A model generated the notes under the pieces. The model saw nothing but the letters and a program-made list of their open reading frames with translations, searched no databases and was not told the DNA's origin. A stretch of DNA of 64,000 nt from Gnetum montanum (lineage: Eukaryota > Streptophyta > Gnetopsida > Gnetales > Gnetaceae). The stretch lies in NCBI GenBank assembly GCA_015680685.1, contig MNCI01002989.1, forward strand, positions 529,706 to 593,705, written 5' to 3'. This document shows positions 12,174 through 25,607 of this stretch, piece after piece; the first letter of the stretch is position 1; every line of letters starts with the position of its first letter. Position numbers and translations under genes: made by a program.

Positions 12174-12761
12174 CCCAGTGAAAAATGCTTAAGGGGTTGG
12201 CTTTTGAGAGCATTCTAGCAAGGTTGGCTTTTGGCATTGTTGGCTTGGAGCATTCAATCAGCTTTTGGCATTGTTGGCTTTTTGGTTGAGATCTTGGCAT
12301 TTTGGCTCTCTAGTGATCAGCTTTGGCAAGGAGACTGGCAAGCAGAGGGATCCTATTAGCAAGCTATTGACAGTAGTTTGAGGAGCTGTGACGATACTAC
12401 TTCATTGCAAGCTGTTCTTGTTCCCACTGCCATCTGTTGTAGACCTCCTTCACTCTAGCATAGATTCCCGATCTTGGGGTGATGAACTTTCTTACCTAAA
12501 CTTGTTTCATTTTTTTTGTTATTTTTATGTTTTGCATTATTCTCAATCAATTCATGTTCATCACTTAACCCTCAACATGCCTATAACAACCTTAAAACCA
12601 ATGTTTATTGTACACCGCTTAAGTCCCTGTCTGATCGATCAAACTATTGAGGACACCCCGCATCCGTTTACACCTAGCATGGCCCTCACACAGATCTAAG
12701 GTTAGGCTGTACACCCGGTGATCTCTTAGTATTCCAGCCACCAATTTTTTTGGTCGCTACA

Positions 12762-12785
12762 GTTTTGGTGCTAGAAGGAGGGCCC
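12762..12785 (+). other. Candidate primer binding site of D
   Basis: 'ttttggtgctagaaggaggg' directly follows the LTR end. The position and the TGG start suit a PBS, but I cannot assign the tRNA from memory. Confidence 0.5.
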
Positions 12786-13117
12786 TTTTGTGCCCTTTCT
12801 ATGTATCACAGGTAATCATGCATGCTGTCTGTACCCCATCATCTACTAGCATAGAAGTGACACCATTGTGGTTGTCTACTCACCATGTGGTGTAGACTGG
12901 TCACAATGATGGTTCCTTTGGGACCCAGCAGGACTAAAGCCTCCAACCAATTGCTCACCTTACCGCGTTTACCCTGTTTACTGCCCCACGCTACCTACAC
13001 CTTGTGCAATGTGGAAAATCCTCTAGCGTAACGTTCCTGCTTAGCATAGCAAGCATTACTCCTTAGCGTACCTAGTCTTATTTTCTCTCTTTTACAGTTT
13101 TCACCTTACAATGAAAT
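12786..13117 (+). other. 5' leader of element D, no gene seen
   Basis: Untranslated leader between the PBS and the first gag-like frame. It contains several 'agcgta' motifs typical of D. Nothing codes here. Confidence 0.5.
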
Positions 13118-16100
13118 ATGATTCCTATAACCACTGTCGCCACCACTTCGAACTTGGAGGTTCCCTACTCAATCCAAAATGTGATAGGTCCTGAGTGGAT
13201 GCTCAGCCCGGTTCTGGCACCACATCAGTCCCTTAGACTTTGGCACCTGTCACCCGAGTGCTTGGTGCAGTACGCAGAGCAATATGACTTCCTCTATGCA
13301 AAAGTCCGAGCAAATCTACCCTTGGACCATTAGGAACTCAAAGATAAGCATAACTTTGAGTTCCTCCATCGAAATGGAAGGGAGTTCATCGCTATCGCTA
13401 ACGTCGTCATCCCATTGACTGAACAATATCAATAGGTCCTAGACCAGTTGATGCAAGTCAGTAGGTCCAAGGAATGGGACATAGCATCCCATTATGACAA
13501 AGCATTCCAAGTTGAATAAGAAGACTTGGATTCCCAATCCAAGGGTGGTGGCTAAACCTACGCCATAGTCATCCCTTCCACCACTGTCTTTTGGTCAAAT
13601 CCACTCTTTTCTTCTGCCCCCTTCGTGGTTACCACAATCTGCACCTTTGTTAGTCATGGCCAGTCATCTCGTACCTTTTACGTACCAGCAAGGGGGCCCT
13701 TCAGCTTTGTTCCTAGTCACCCTTACTTCCCAGTATTCCCCAGAAGCATATCCAACATTAGTCACGGCTACGCTACCATACGTCCACACTTTTCCCACAT
13801 CTCAGTCACATGTGCGCTTCACCTCTGGTCCTTCGTTTACACTTGTCCCACCACCAGTGGCTAACCCAATGTCAATCACGTGGTGGATGCCAACCCCTTC
13901 CTTACCTATGGCACAACCCTCTCAAGTATCATACCATGTGCAACCCCAAGTGCACCAACTTTCACATGTAGGACAACCCAGTGTAGGGTTGTGGGCCATC
14001 TCACCAACCGGGCAAGCTATCAACCCCATAGCCACACCAACGGCTGCCATACTAGCAGCACCACCCACTGGGTGGTGGATGGCCTAAGTAACACCATTCA
14101 CAAGAGCAGCCCCAATAATGTCCCCCATGGGCCAGGCCGCTACCCTACACTGCAACCCCCATCAGTGCATATGATGGCTGTTCAAGCAGCCCCGTAATTA
14201 TCTGCAACATCACTAGGTCTAGATCAAGGTTTTCAACTTATCCAGACCCTCACTAAGGTAATCAAATGCCTCAAAGCCACTGGTTCTAACATGGTATAGG
14301 TATGGACTTTTACCATGATGATCCCATCAGCTTCACCATTCCCATGCTTACGTTACCCCCTAGGGTGCCATTCCCCTAATTTACGAAATACAAAGGGGAG
14401 GGTGATCCCAACACACATTTGGTAACATTTAGATCTGAATCTCTATTGTTGCAGCAATGGCCACACACTATCATCTACTTCTTTGTCATGTCTTTGATAG
14501 GCAAGGCTTTAGATTGGTACTGTGCACTCCTACACGCCTCCATCTCAACTTTGGAGGAGTTGCTGAGTTAGCTCATGACCCATTTCAAGTATAACTTGAA
14601 ATTGGAGGCCACACTAGACCAGTTGATGAACATCAAGCAAGACCTTCTTGAGTCTGTGCAAAAATTCATATAGTGGTGGAGCACCACCTTGACCGAAATA
14701 CACGAGCCTATCATTGAAGCCCACCTATTGGCCATCTTCAAGGGGGTAGTAAATGACTTTATTAAGTCAAAGCTTTACTACCTAGCTCCATGCTCTCTTA
14801 GCCAAGCCTTTGCTCAAACCAAGAGCATCCAGGATGCAACCGAGGCTAGCAAAGACCCAGCTTATGTCACATACAAAAATGCACACCTTAAGAAAGACAA
14901 AAAGAAGGGAAAAGCCGCAATAGCCACAGTGCCCGTTGTGGCTAACGAGACCAAACCCAACAATAGCAAAAACAAAAAGGTGGCCATGGCACCCGCTAAT
15001 GCCACATCTAGCTTAAGTAACATCGGTCAACCCTAAACATTAGCACCTGAGGCATCCACCCAGCCTAAGCCCAACTTTGAGCACAAGGATCACTCCAAAT
15101 ACACCCCTTTACCTGTGAAGCCTTCAGAACTTCTAAAGCAACTGTTGGGGGTTGGGTATATAGATCACAAACAGATGTCAGAAAAAGCAATTAAATGACA
15201 TCAACGATATTGCAAGCTTCTTAGGAACCCCTCCTTGGCCACCCCCAATGAGCCATCAGTTCCTAAGAACTTCAGGCTGGAACGTTTCTGTGAAACTAGT
15301 TAATGCATGTTTACAAGGACCCCCTAAACGTCAACAGTGCAGGGTACACAATCAACATCGTTGGTATTCATGGCAACATAGAACCATCATAGCAATTGTT
15401 CATGGTTTGTGTCCCTCCTTGAAATGAAACAACCCCTACAATGATAAAAACGATGCCATGGCAACAGTTTGTCCTTAAGGTCCCTCCTTAGACATCCACC
15501 TCTGCACCCTTTATGCTCAGAACCACACCACCTGCACCAACACCACAAGAGCCATTCATTATTAAGGTGCTAAAATAACCTAGTGCCTCTACTGCACAAA
15601 TTTAGACAACGAAAGTAGCATCGCAGCCTCCCCATTCAAAAAAATGAGAAGAGCGTCTGGCAAAAAAGATGGCTATGGAACGTACCATCTTAGGTCCCCC
15701 AAGCCTACCCCCTTGTCCTTGATGCCCATGGCCCCCTTGTTTTTAGCAACTGATAACACCACATGCATGCAACTATCACCGACCCACCTGAGAAAGCCTA
15801 GTCCTCAACCTGAAATTGCCCCTCCTCGGGAGATTTGTCTCCTAGGACGAATGGAAGAGGAAAAAGGTAACAAACAACAGGATGGTGGGCAAGATCTTCC
15901 TAATGTCCTCACCCAAGTTAAATAGGCTCTAAAACAAAAAAACACAACTTTGAGCTTGTATGACTTGGTAATGACATCCACTGCACACTGCAAGGCCATG
16001 GTTTGCATGTTAACATCCATACCCATTGACGAAAACATGCCAGTAGAGGAGAAGGCGATCCATGTTGTCATGCTTCCCTCTGTGGCCGAGGAACCATGGC

Positions 16101-16765
16101 TAGCTCAGTTAACATTGCTTGATGAGTCCATTAAGTATGACCATAAAAAGGGTTAGGTGACAATGACACCTATGTTCATCACAATTTGGGTCACTCAGTA
16201 CAAGATCTAAAGGATACATGTTGATGACGAGGCAGCTACTAATGTCATCCCCTTTCCCATAGTGGACAAATTGGGCTTGGTCGATCAAATCAAGCCCATG
16301 AAAAATTCCTACTTAAAATCATTTAATAGGGCATGTGTGCTGGTTAAAGGAACTGTACATATCAACTTTGTGGCAAGGGACTAGTTCCCCACAAGTGCAG
16401 TGTTCATAGTGATAGAGGAGATGCCTAGGTTTAACCTAATCCTAAGGAGGTCATTGTTGGCTCAGCTGAGGGCCATTTCCTCACCAATGCACCAGGAAAT
16501 CCACTTACCCTACGTTGGAGAGAAAGTGATAATTCATGGTGATGAAGTGGCTCCGAAAGCCATAAAAAATGTAGGAATGGAGCAAGGTTTAGAGATTGAA
16601 ATCTCTAAAAACCAAACCCCCATTCAAACTAAAATGCCTGAACAAGTCAAAACCAACCCAAACGAAGAAGTAACATGGGCTGAGCTACCCTTTCAGGCAG
16701 TAGACTATGACATAGAGGACTACCATATCAAAGCCTCCCAACCATACTCATTTCCAAGTCCATGA
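13118..16765 (+). pseudogene. gag-pro: gag-protease of element D, copy 1
   Basis: Broken capsid-protease gene. An N-terminal part (13118-13550, three to four stops) is followed by a Pro/Thr/Ser-rich segment (13647-14087, in another frame). The gag core (about 14340-15036) has 'KYKGEGDPNTHL', 'LIGKALDWYCALL' and 'AHLLAIFKGVVNDFIKSK', then a Lys-rich tail. A linker follows in which a block of about 120 bp is missing near 15293 relative to copy 2. The retropepsin-like part (about 16150-16765) shows 'HVDDEAATNVIPFPIVDKLGL', where the family's D-[ST/N]-G motif is changed, and 'FNLILRRSLLAQLRA'. Most stops are TAG or TAA at likely Gln positions. The core resembles Tat/Ogre gag as I know it. Confidence 0.8.
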
Positions 16766-16933
16766 TGGCTTAGGAAGTAGCTGCAAGAATGATTATCGTT
16801 TGCGTTTGCATAATTACTCCACTGCTTGCACCATGATCACTACTTGCATCAGCGTCATGATCACTGTTTACATTGTTTGCTTCATATTCATTGTTTATGC
16901 TAGCATCCTCTTCATTGTTTACATTATATTTGT

Positions 16934-18399
16934 TGTTTGCATCACTAAACACCCTGCTAAGGCCTAAAACTTACAAAGTTTCTTTTAGCATGAAACAATA
17001 AGCCCTTTATAGAACAGAGGTAAACATTGCAGGCAGCATAACAAAGTGTTAGTTATAGCGTAGCGTAGTAGTCAAGCCCCACACAATGTAACAATAGCAT
17101 GTGCACCCCACAATGCAAAAATTATGCTGTGCATAGCACAACATAACAAACATGCAGCGTAACCGTTACACTTCCGCATAAGGGTGACGATTGTACTACA
17201 CACAGTGTAGCAAGATGAATGCAAGGCATGTAACATAGTAAATGAACAAGCACAAGCAGACATGCAACAATGTAATGAACAGAATACTGTAACAAGCATG
17301 TTAGCATAGAAAATTTGGCAGTATAGTGAATTTAACGACGTAGCAACATTACAAGTTTGACAACATAGCAATGTGACAAACTACCAATATAATAGCCTAA
17401 GGGCCTCACAACATAGCAGCATAATGTAACAACAACCATGTTACAATCTAACTGTGTAGACAAAAAAAGAGTTCATAGTGCCCTCATTTTTCCAATCCTA
17501 TAGCATGAAATAGCTTGTGCTACACTATGCCAAATATATGTCACGCTACCACAAAGCTTGGTAAGCAAACAAACCTCTTTAAGAGTGGTACACTACGTCA
17601 AGCATTTGCTACGCTACCCAGAACCACCCAAACCCCTGCGATAATGTAGTAACCATTCTTAACAANCTTGTTTGCATCACTAAACGCCCTGCTAAGGCCT
17701 AAAACTTACAAAGTTTCTTTTAGCATGAAACAATAAGCCCTTTATAGAATAGAGGTAAACATTGCAGGCAGCATAACAAAGTGTTAGTTATAGCGTAGCG
17801 TAGTAGTCAAGCCCCACGCAATGTAACAATAGCATGTGCACCCCACAATGCAAAAATTATGCTATGCATAGCACAACATAACAAACATGCAGCGTAACCG
17901 TTACACTTCCGCATAAGGGCGACGATTGTACTACACACAGTGTAGCAAGATGAATGCAAGGCATGTAACATAGTAAATGAACAAGCACAAGCAGACATGC
18001 AACAATGTAATGAACAGAATACTGTAACAAGCATGTTAGCATAGAAAATTTGGCAGTATAGTGAATTTAACGACGTAGCAACATTACAAGTTTGACAACA
18101 TAGCAATGTGACAAACTACCAATATAATAGCCTAAGGGCCTCACAACATAGCAGCATAATGTAACAACAACGTTGTTACAATCTAACTGTGTAGACAAAA
18201 AAAGAGTTCATAGTGCCCTCATTTTTCCAATCCTATAGCATGAAATAGCTTGTGCTACACTATGCCAAATATATGTCACGCTACCACAAAGCTTGGTAAG
18301 CAAACAAACCTCTTTAAGAGTGGTACACTACGTCAAGCATTTGCTACGCTACCCAGAACCACCCAAACCCCTGCGATAATGTAGTAACCATTCTTAACA
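16934..18399. repeat. Tandem duplication of ~730 bp with an N at the join
   Basis: Unit 1 is 16934-17665 and unit 2 is 17667-18399, separated by the only ambiguous base noticed in the window (N at 17666). The second spacer copy (from 24148) has just one unit. Early in unit 2 the variants match that other copy, and later they match unit 1. The duplication may be an assembly join. Confidence 0.8.
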
Positions 18400-18869
18400 A
18401 TGGTGGCTAGGGGGGTACCGCATGCAATCATAGTGTAGCATCCATACGACTGTTGTGGCCAGGTAGCAACAAGCATGGTGTAACGAACAAGGCAGAATCA
18501 AAAATAATGGCAATGGTTGCAAAAGTGACAACAACGACAACAATGAAAATCTAACCCCATACATTACCTAATGTGTTACATAATGGAAACATGGGTACTG
18601 TAGCGACTTACTGAGCAGATGAAGCTTCCTGCCACACCTCAATGTGCGTCTTGGAGAGGTGTCCCAAAGTCTCCTTCACCTTGCCTACCTTAGCAAGTCC
18701 CCTATGCTTACGTTCACCCTTGCACACCATTGCTTTACTTACAAATTGATCATACCAATTGCTACACCACGCCTATTTGCTCTCCCTCTCTGTTCAACTG
18801 TGCTACGCTCTGAGTATGGCCTCTAGGCTCTGAAAATGAAAATGAAAAATTTACCAGGGGGTAATCCCC

Positions 18870-18877
18870 TATTTATA
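18870..18877 (-). promoter_or_regulatory. Minus-strand TATA-like box in the D spacer
   Basis: On the minus strand TATAAATA is followed by GGGGATTACCCCC. It is duplicated at 25343-25350. It would direct antisense transcription through the spacer. This is a sequence match only. Confidence 0.3.
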
Positions 18878-19109
18878 GCTGACGTGATAAAAAACTTGTC
18901 ATTTTCATATCTTGAGTAACATAGGACACCCCCGCAGCATAATGCTACTATAGCAAAGTCCCACTACAACGTAACACTTGTCGGTAGCGTAGTGGGCTCA
19001 CGAAATTTCAAACTCTTTAACTGTTTGCTAAGACCTTAAACTGGCAACCCTGATTCACACAATATTACACAGTGTCAATCCACAAAGACCTTAAACTAAC
19101 AATGTTAAC

Positions 19110-19660
19110 TGATGAGACGCGGTTCGCACAGGCCGCGATATCGCGTACGCGATATTGCAGCCGACGCAATATTGCATCCCCCGCGATATCGCATACATGA
19201 TATCGCATCTTCCGCTACGATATCGTGTATGCGATATCGCAGTCCGCCACCATATCTATAAATAAGATGCGGCTCTCGCTCATTTGGACATCCCAGTTTT
19301 AGAGTAGCGAGCTCTGGCAGTTTGATCCCTCCAGAGTTATATTTTTTCCCGTGTTTGCCTGTAGTGTGGTGAATGTAATTATACGATGTCTTTATTTGAG
19401 TGTGCCGTACTTGGACACGCACATGACCGACAATAAAGATTGAGATTACTTCATCATTGCAGCATTCACTTAGTTTATTTAATTGTTATTTATTGCCTTC
19501 ATAGCGCGGTGTGAGTACGACTTGATTACGAGCATCTACAGATGTGTAGGGTTAGTCAAGGAATCAATTACTCATCACGATTAGTCTCTCACCCTTAAAC
19601 TCCTAGAAGCGGAACGAGTACGACTTGATTACAAGCATTTAAGTGCAACTACTTGGTAGC
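19110..19660 (+). repeat. Truncated A-family LTR in D copy 1
   Basis: Starts with TGATGAG and is preceded by the same TTAAC (19105-19109) that flanks element A. It contains GCGATATCGC palindromes, a TATA box and the U3-R part of the A LTR, and stops at a position equal to about 26134 of A's 5' LTR. It therefore marks the same insertion event as A, carried into both halves of a later duplication. The break at 'agc' joins it to inverted pol. Confidence 0.85.
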
Positions 19661-21187
19661 TCTTTCCTAGATCGCAATAAGGATGCAAGTGTGAAGCCTT
19701 GCAAGCATAGACTTCAGTGATCTGGTTAAAAACTAGTTGTGAATTGCCCCGGATTATCAAATGTTGAATCTTTAGCTCTTGGGCTGCTAAGAGGCCCCTA
19801 AGGAGTCCTTCATACTCTACTACATTGTTCGTACAAAGGAACATAAAGCAATATGCAAAGGATCAAATTTTTCCAGAGGGAAATGTAATAATTGCGGTGG
19901 CGCTTCCACCTTGTGTGGTTGAAGCACCATCAAAATGTAAACTCGCTTCAAATTCTGATGGCACAGAGTTTAGGCTATTGATGTGTTCATCTAGGAACTC
20001 GGGTTCTATTATTAGCTGGTCGTCAACGGGTGAAGTTGTAAGCTGTGTGGCTATTATTTGACCCTTTGTTGATGATTGAGCTATATAATGTAAATTGAAT
20101 TCCGCCGTTATAACTTTCCATCGGGCTATCCTTCTACTCTTGTACAAGTTTGTTGTAATAGCCCGAAGTATATTGCTCTTGCATATGATGTTGACCTTGC
20201 TACGAAACAGGTAATGTATCTACTTTTTTAACGTAAATACTAGGGCGAGACAATATTTTTCTACCTTGTCGTATTTTGCCTCATACGCTATTAATGCATG
20301 GCTTAGGTAGTAGATTGGGGTTTTGGACTTGTCGTCTCTTTTTTGACAAAGCAACGTAGCAATAGATGTGTCCGAAGTGGCAAGGTAGATATAGAAAGGA
20401 TTATCTCTCTATGGTGGGTAAACAATTGGGAGATGTAAAAGCTCTTTCTTTAGGTTATCAAAGGCTTGTTGACATTAGTCTATCCAATCGAAGTTGACTC
20501 CCTTTTTAAGTAGGTGTTGCATGGGATGTAGCTTGTTTGTCAACCTCGAGATGAACCTTCTGATTTCAACCCATGTAGCTCTTTAAGGTTTGTAGGCAGT
20601 GCTAAGTTGACAATGGCCCTCACTTTATCAGGGTCCACTCATACTCCTATTTTCGATACTACGAAACCTAGCATGCATTCGGTATTAACTCTGAAAACAC
20701 ATTTCTTAGGGTTGACTCGTAGGTCATGCCTTTGACAATGTTGGAGGACTATATTGAGATCGTTGGGATGATCTATAGATTCCTTAGACTTGATTGCTAT
20801 ATCATCCACGTAATCATTCAACCTCTCCAAAAGGTAGTTGCTAAAAATATATGTCATCACTCATTGATAAGTTGCTCCAGCATTCTTGAGTCCAAAAGGC
20901 ATCATTTTATAACAAAACATTCTCCAAGGGGTCATCAAAGTGGTTGACAATTGATGCTCTGGGTTTATACGGATTTGGTTATAGCCTAAAAATCTATCCA
21001 TGAAGGATAGTGAGGCATGACCAGTTGTAGTGTCATTGATCGATGTTTGGTAATGGGAAGTCATCCTTAATCGTTGCTTTGTTCAAATCTTGAAAGTCTA
21101 TACAAATTCGTATACCTCTCATTTTCTTAGAAACTACAATGATGTTCAACATCCATTCTAAGTAATTGACTGCATAGATGAAACCAT
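19658..21187 (-). pseudogene. pol: Inverted piece of D pol (RT to second RNase H)
   Basis: Reverse complement of about 35256-36789. On the minus strand it runs from the RT N-terminal part (21218-21033, 'RICIDFQDLNKATIKDDFPL') through the fingers/palm ('GLKNAGATYQ' and the catalytic 'YVDD', 20860-20639). It continues to the first RNase H region and the second RNase H start ('LHFDGAS', 20147-19863) and 'NNVVEYEGLLRGLLAA' (19844-19629). Stops interrupt it. It keeps some residues that the forward copy has lost (for example 'FPLPNIDQ'). The ends show microhomology AGC (19658-19660) and ACCAT (21183-21187). Confidence 0.85.
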
Positions 21188-23973
21188 TCACAAGAGCAGC
21201 CCTAATAATGTCCCCCATGGGCCAGGCCGCTAACCTACACTACAACCCCCATCAGTGCATATGATGGCTACTAAAGCAGCCCCGTAATCATCTGCAACAT
21301 CACTAGGTCTAGATCAAGGTTTTCAACTTATCCAGACCCTCACTAAGGTAATCAAATGCCTCAAAGCCACTGGTTCTAACATGGTATAGGTATGGACTTT
21401 TACCATGGTGATCCCATCAGCTTGACCATTCCCATGCTTACGTTACCCCCTGGGGTGCCATTCCCCTAATTTACGAAATACAAAGGGGAGGGTGATCCCA
21501 ACACACATTTGGTAACATTTAGATCTGAATCTCTATTGTTGCAGCAATGGCCACACACTATCATCTGCTTCTTTGCCATGTCTTTGATAGGCAAGGCTTT
21601 AGATTGGTACTGTGCACTCCTACACGCCTCCATCTCAACTTTGGAGGAGTTGCTGAGTTAGCTCATGACCCATTTCAAGTATAACTTGAAATTGGAGGCC
21701 ACGCTAGACCAGTTGATGAACATCAAGTAAGACCTTCTTGAGTCTGTGCAAAGATTCATATAGTGGTGGAGCACCACCTTGACCGAAATACACGAGCCTA
21801 TCATTGAAGCCCACCTATTGGCCATCTTTAAGGGGGTAATAAATGACTTTATTAAGTCAAAGCTTTGCTACCTAGCTCCATGCTCTCTTAGCCAAGCCTT
21901 TGCTCAAACCAAGAGCATCCAGGATGCAACCGAGGCTAGCAAAGACCCAGCTTATGTCACATACAAAAATGCACACCTTAAGAAAGACAAAAAGAAGGGC
22001 AAAGCCGCAATAGCCACAGTGCCCATTGTGGCTAACGAGACCAAACCCAACAATAGCAAAAACAAAAAGGTGGCCATGGCACCCGCTAATGCCACATCTA
22101 GCTCAAGTAACATCGGTCAACCCTAAACATTAGCACCTGAGGCATCCACCTAGCCTAAGCCCAACTTTGAGCGCAAGGATCACTCCAAATACACCCCTTT
22201 ACCTGTGAAGCTTTCAGAACTTCTAAAGCAACTGTTGGGGGTTGGGTATATAGATCACAAACAGATGTCAGAAAAAGCAATTAAATGACATCAACGATAT
22301 TGCAAGCTTCTTACGAACCCCTCCTTGGCCACCCCCAATGAGCCATCAGTTCCTAAGAACTTCAAGATGGAACGTTTCTGTGACTATCACCAATTGTGTG
22401 GCCATGATACAGACTACTATCTAGCATTGAAAGATGATATACAAGGCATGATCGATCAGGGTAAGCTAGTCCTAGACGAAAGTAGTCCTATTCACTCGAG
22501 AAACTAGTTAATGCATGTTTACAAGGACCCCCTAAACGTCAACAGTGCAGGGTACACAATCAACATCGTTGGTATTCATGGCAACATAGAACCATCATAG
22601 CAATTGTTCATGGTTTGTGTCCCTCCTTGAAATGAAACAACCCCTACAATGATAAAAACGATGCCATGGCAACAGTTTGTCCTTAAGGTCCCTCCTTAGA
22701 CATCCACCTCTGCACCCTTTATGCTCAGAACCACACCACCTGCACCAACACCACAAGAGCCATTCATTATTAAGGTGCTAAAATAACCAAGTGCCTCTAC
22801 TGCACAAATTTAGACAACGAAAGTAGCATCACAGCCTCCCCATTCGAAAAAATGAGAAGAGCGTCTGGCAAAAAAGATGGCTATGGAACGTACCATCTTA
22901 GGTCCCCCAAGCCTACCCCCTTGTCCTTGATGCCCATGGCCCCCTTGTTGTTAGCAACTGATAACACCACATGCATGCAACTATCACCGACCCACCTGAG
23001 AAAGCCTAGTCCTCAACCTGAAATTGCCCCTCCTCGGGAGATTTGTCTCCTAGGATGAATGGAAGAGGAAAAAGGTAACAAACAACAGGATGGTGGGTAT
23101 GATCTTCCTAATGTCCTCACCCAAGTTAAATAGGCTCTAAAACAAAAAAACACAACTTTGAGCTTGTATGACTTGGTAATGACATCCATTGCACACTGCA
23201 AGGCCATGGTTTGCATGTTAACATCCATACCCATTGACGAAAACATGCCAGTAGAGGAGAAGGTGATCCATGCTGTCATGCTTCCCTCTGTGGCCGAGGA
23301 ATCATGGCTAGCTCAGTTAACATTGCTTGATGAGTCCATTAAGTATGACCCTAAAAAGGGTTAGGTGACAATGACACCTATGTTCATCACAATTTGGGTC
23401 ACTCAGTACAAGATCTAAAGGATACATGTTGATGACGAGACAGCTACTAATGTCATCTCCTTTCCCATAGTGGACAAATTGGGCTTGGTCGATCAAATCA
23501 AGCCCATGACAAATTCCTGCTTAAAATCATTTAACAGGGCATGTGTGCTGGTTAAAGGAACTGTACATATCAACTTTGTGGCAAGGGACTAGTTCCCCAC
23601 AAGTGCAGTGTTCATAGTGATAGAGGAGATGCCTAGGTTTAACCTAATCCTAAGGAGGTCATTGTTGGCTCAGCTGAGGGCCGTTTCCTCACGAATGCAC
23701 CAGGAAATCCACTTACCCTACGTAGGAGAGAAAGTGATAATTCATGGTGATGAAGTGGCTCCGAAAGCCATAAAAAATGTAGGAATGGAGCAAGGTTTAG
23801 AGATTGAAATCTCTAAAAACCAAACCCCCGTTCAAACTAAAATGCCTGAACAAGTCAAAACCAACCCAAACGAAGAAGTAACATGGGCTGAGCTACCCTT
23901 TCAGGCAGTAGACTATGACATAGAGGACTACCATATCAAAGCCCCCCAACCATACTCATTTCCAAGTCCATGA
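21183..23973 (+). pseudogene. gag-pro: gag-protease of element D, copy 2 (5'-truncated)
   Basis: Near-identical repeat of 14093-16765. It lacks the N-terminal gag part but retains a block lost from copy 1: 22325-22507 encodes a zinc-knuckle-like 'CDYHQLCGHDTDYYLALKD' segment, a form typical of Tat/Ogre gag-pro. Gag core 21779-22126; protease part about 23380-23973 with 'EEMPRFNLILRRSLLAQLRA'. The stops are almost all at the same places as in copy 1, so they predate the duplication. Confidence 0.8.
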
Positions 23974-25582
23974 TGGCTTAGGAAGCAGTTGCAAGAATGA
24001 TTATCGTTTGCGTTTGCATAATTACTCCACTGCTTGCACCATGATCACTACTTGCATCAGCGTCATGATCACTGTTTACATTGTTTGCTTCATATTCATT
24101 GTTTATGCTAGCATCCTCTTCATTGTTTACATTATATTTCTTGTTTGCATCACTAAACGCCCTGCTAAGGCCTAAAACTTACAAAGTTTCTTTTAGCATG
24201 AAACAATAAGCCCTTTATAGAATAGAGGTAAACATTGCAGGCAGCATAACAAAGTGTTAGTTATAGCGTAGCGTAGTAGTCAAGCCCCACGCAATGTAAC
24301 AATAGCATGTGCACCCCACAATGCAAAAATTATGCTATGCATAGCACAACATAACAAACATGCAGCGTAACCGTTACACTTCCGCATAAGGGCGACGATT
24401 GTACTACACACAGTGTAGCAAGATGAATGCAAGGCATGTAACATAGTAAATGAACAAGCACAAGCAGACATGCAACAATGTAATGAACAGAATACTGTAA
24501 CAAGCATGTTAGCATAGAAAATTTGGCAGTATAGTGAATTTAGCGACGTAGCAACATTACAAGTTTGACAACATAGCAATGTGACAAACTACCAATATAA
24601 TAGCCTAAGGACCTCACAACATAGCAGCATAATGTAACAACAACCATGTTACAATCTAACTGTGTAGACAAAAAAAGAGTTCATAGTGCTCTCATTTTTC
24701 CAATCCTATAGCATGAAATAGCTTGTGCTACACTATGCCAAATATATGTCACGCTACCACAAAGCTTGGTAAGCAAACAAACCTCTTTAAGAGTGGTACA
24801 CTACGTCAAGCATTTGCTACGCTACCCAGAACCACCCAAACCCCTGCGATAATGTAGTAACCATTCTTAACAATGGTGGCTAGGGAGGGACCACATGCAG
24901 TCATAGTGTAGCATCCATACGACTGTTGTGGCCAGGTAGCAACAAGCATGGTGTAACGAACAAGGCAGAAACAAAAATAATGGCAATGGTTGCAAAAGTG
25001 ACAACAACGACAGCAATGACAATCTAACCCCATACGTTACCTAATGTGTTACATAATGGAAACAAGGGTACCGTAGCAACTTACCAAGTAGATGAAGCCT
25101 CCTGCCACACCTTAACGTGCATCTTGGAGAGGTGTCCCAAAGTCTCCTTCACCTTGCTTACCTTGGCAAGTCCCCTACGCTTACGTTCACCCTGGCACAC
25201 CATTGCTTTACTTACAAATTGATCATACCAATTGCTACACCATGCCTATTTGCTCTCCCTCTCTGTTCAACTGTGCTACGCTCTGAGTATGGCCTCTAGG
25301 CTCTACAAATGAAAATGAAAAATTTACCAGTGGGTAATCCCCTATTTATAGCTGACGTGGTAAAAAACTTGTCATTTTCATATCTTGAGTAACATAGGAC
25401 ACCCCCGCAGCATAATGCTACTATAGCGAAGTCCCACTACAGCGTAACACTCGTTGGCAGTGTAGTGGCCCTACCAAATTTCAAACTCGTTAATTGTCTT
25501 GTAAGACCTTAAACTGGCAACCCTGATTCACACAATATTACACAATGTCGGTCCACAAAGACCTTAAATTAGCAATGTTAAC
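23974..25582 (+). other. Non-coding spacer of D, copy 2, up to element A
   Basis: Counterpart of 16766-19109 with a single copy of the 730 bp unit. It ends in 'gaccttaaattagcaatgttaac', where TTAAC (25578-25582) is the target duplication of element A. No gene is supported. The minus-strand TATA-like box is at 25343-25350. Confidence 0.6.
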
Positions 25583-25607
25583 TGATGAGATGCGGTTTGC
25601 ACAGGCC

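Larger units (their letters stand above)
10615..12761 (+). repeat. 5' LTR of element D
   Basis: 2147 bp, TG...CA ends, pairs with 40067-42177. The U3 part has five or six palindromic clusters of the form GCTACGCTAC..GTAGC roughly every 180-200 bp (about 10915, 11093, 11298, 11500, 11677, 11727), each followed by related unique text, so U3 is built of sub-repeats. A TATA box lies at 12166-12173 ('ctctataaatacccc'). A long polyT/A-rich U5 follows. Confidence 0.9.
16766..19109 (+). other. Non-coding spacer of D between protease and RT, copy 1
   Basis: About 2.3 kb with no supported gene, at the place where Ogre elements carry a spliced intron between protease and RT. It contains a 730 bp tandem duplication (16934-17665 and 17667-18399). 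It also has many short palindromes with GTAGCGTAGC and a minus-strand TATAAATA at 18870-18877. The end has units of the 'gaccttaaactggcaac' repeat that also occurs downstream of pol. Antisense Cys-rich open frames of 99 aa (17072-17371, 17807-18106) are identical in layout only because they lie in duplicated DNA. Confidence 0.6.

Noticed and set aside
17072-18106. Minus-strand Cys-rich 99-codon open frames, present three times (also 24280-24579)
   Set aside because: The three copies lie in recently duplicated DNA, so the repeat is not independent conservation. No domain or start context supports a gene. They overlap palindrome-rich spacer.
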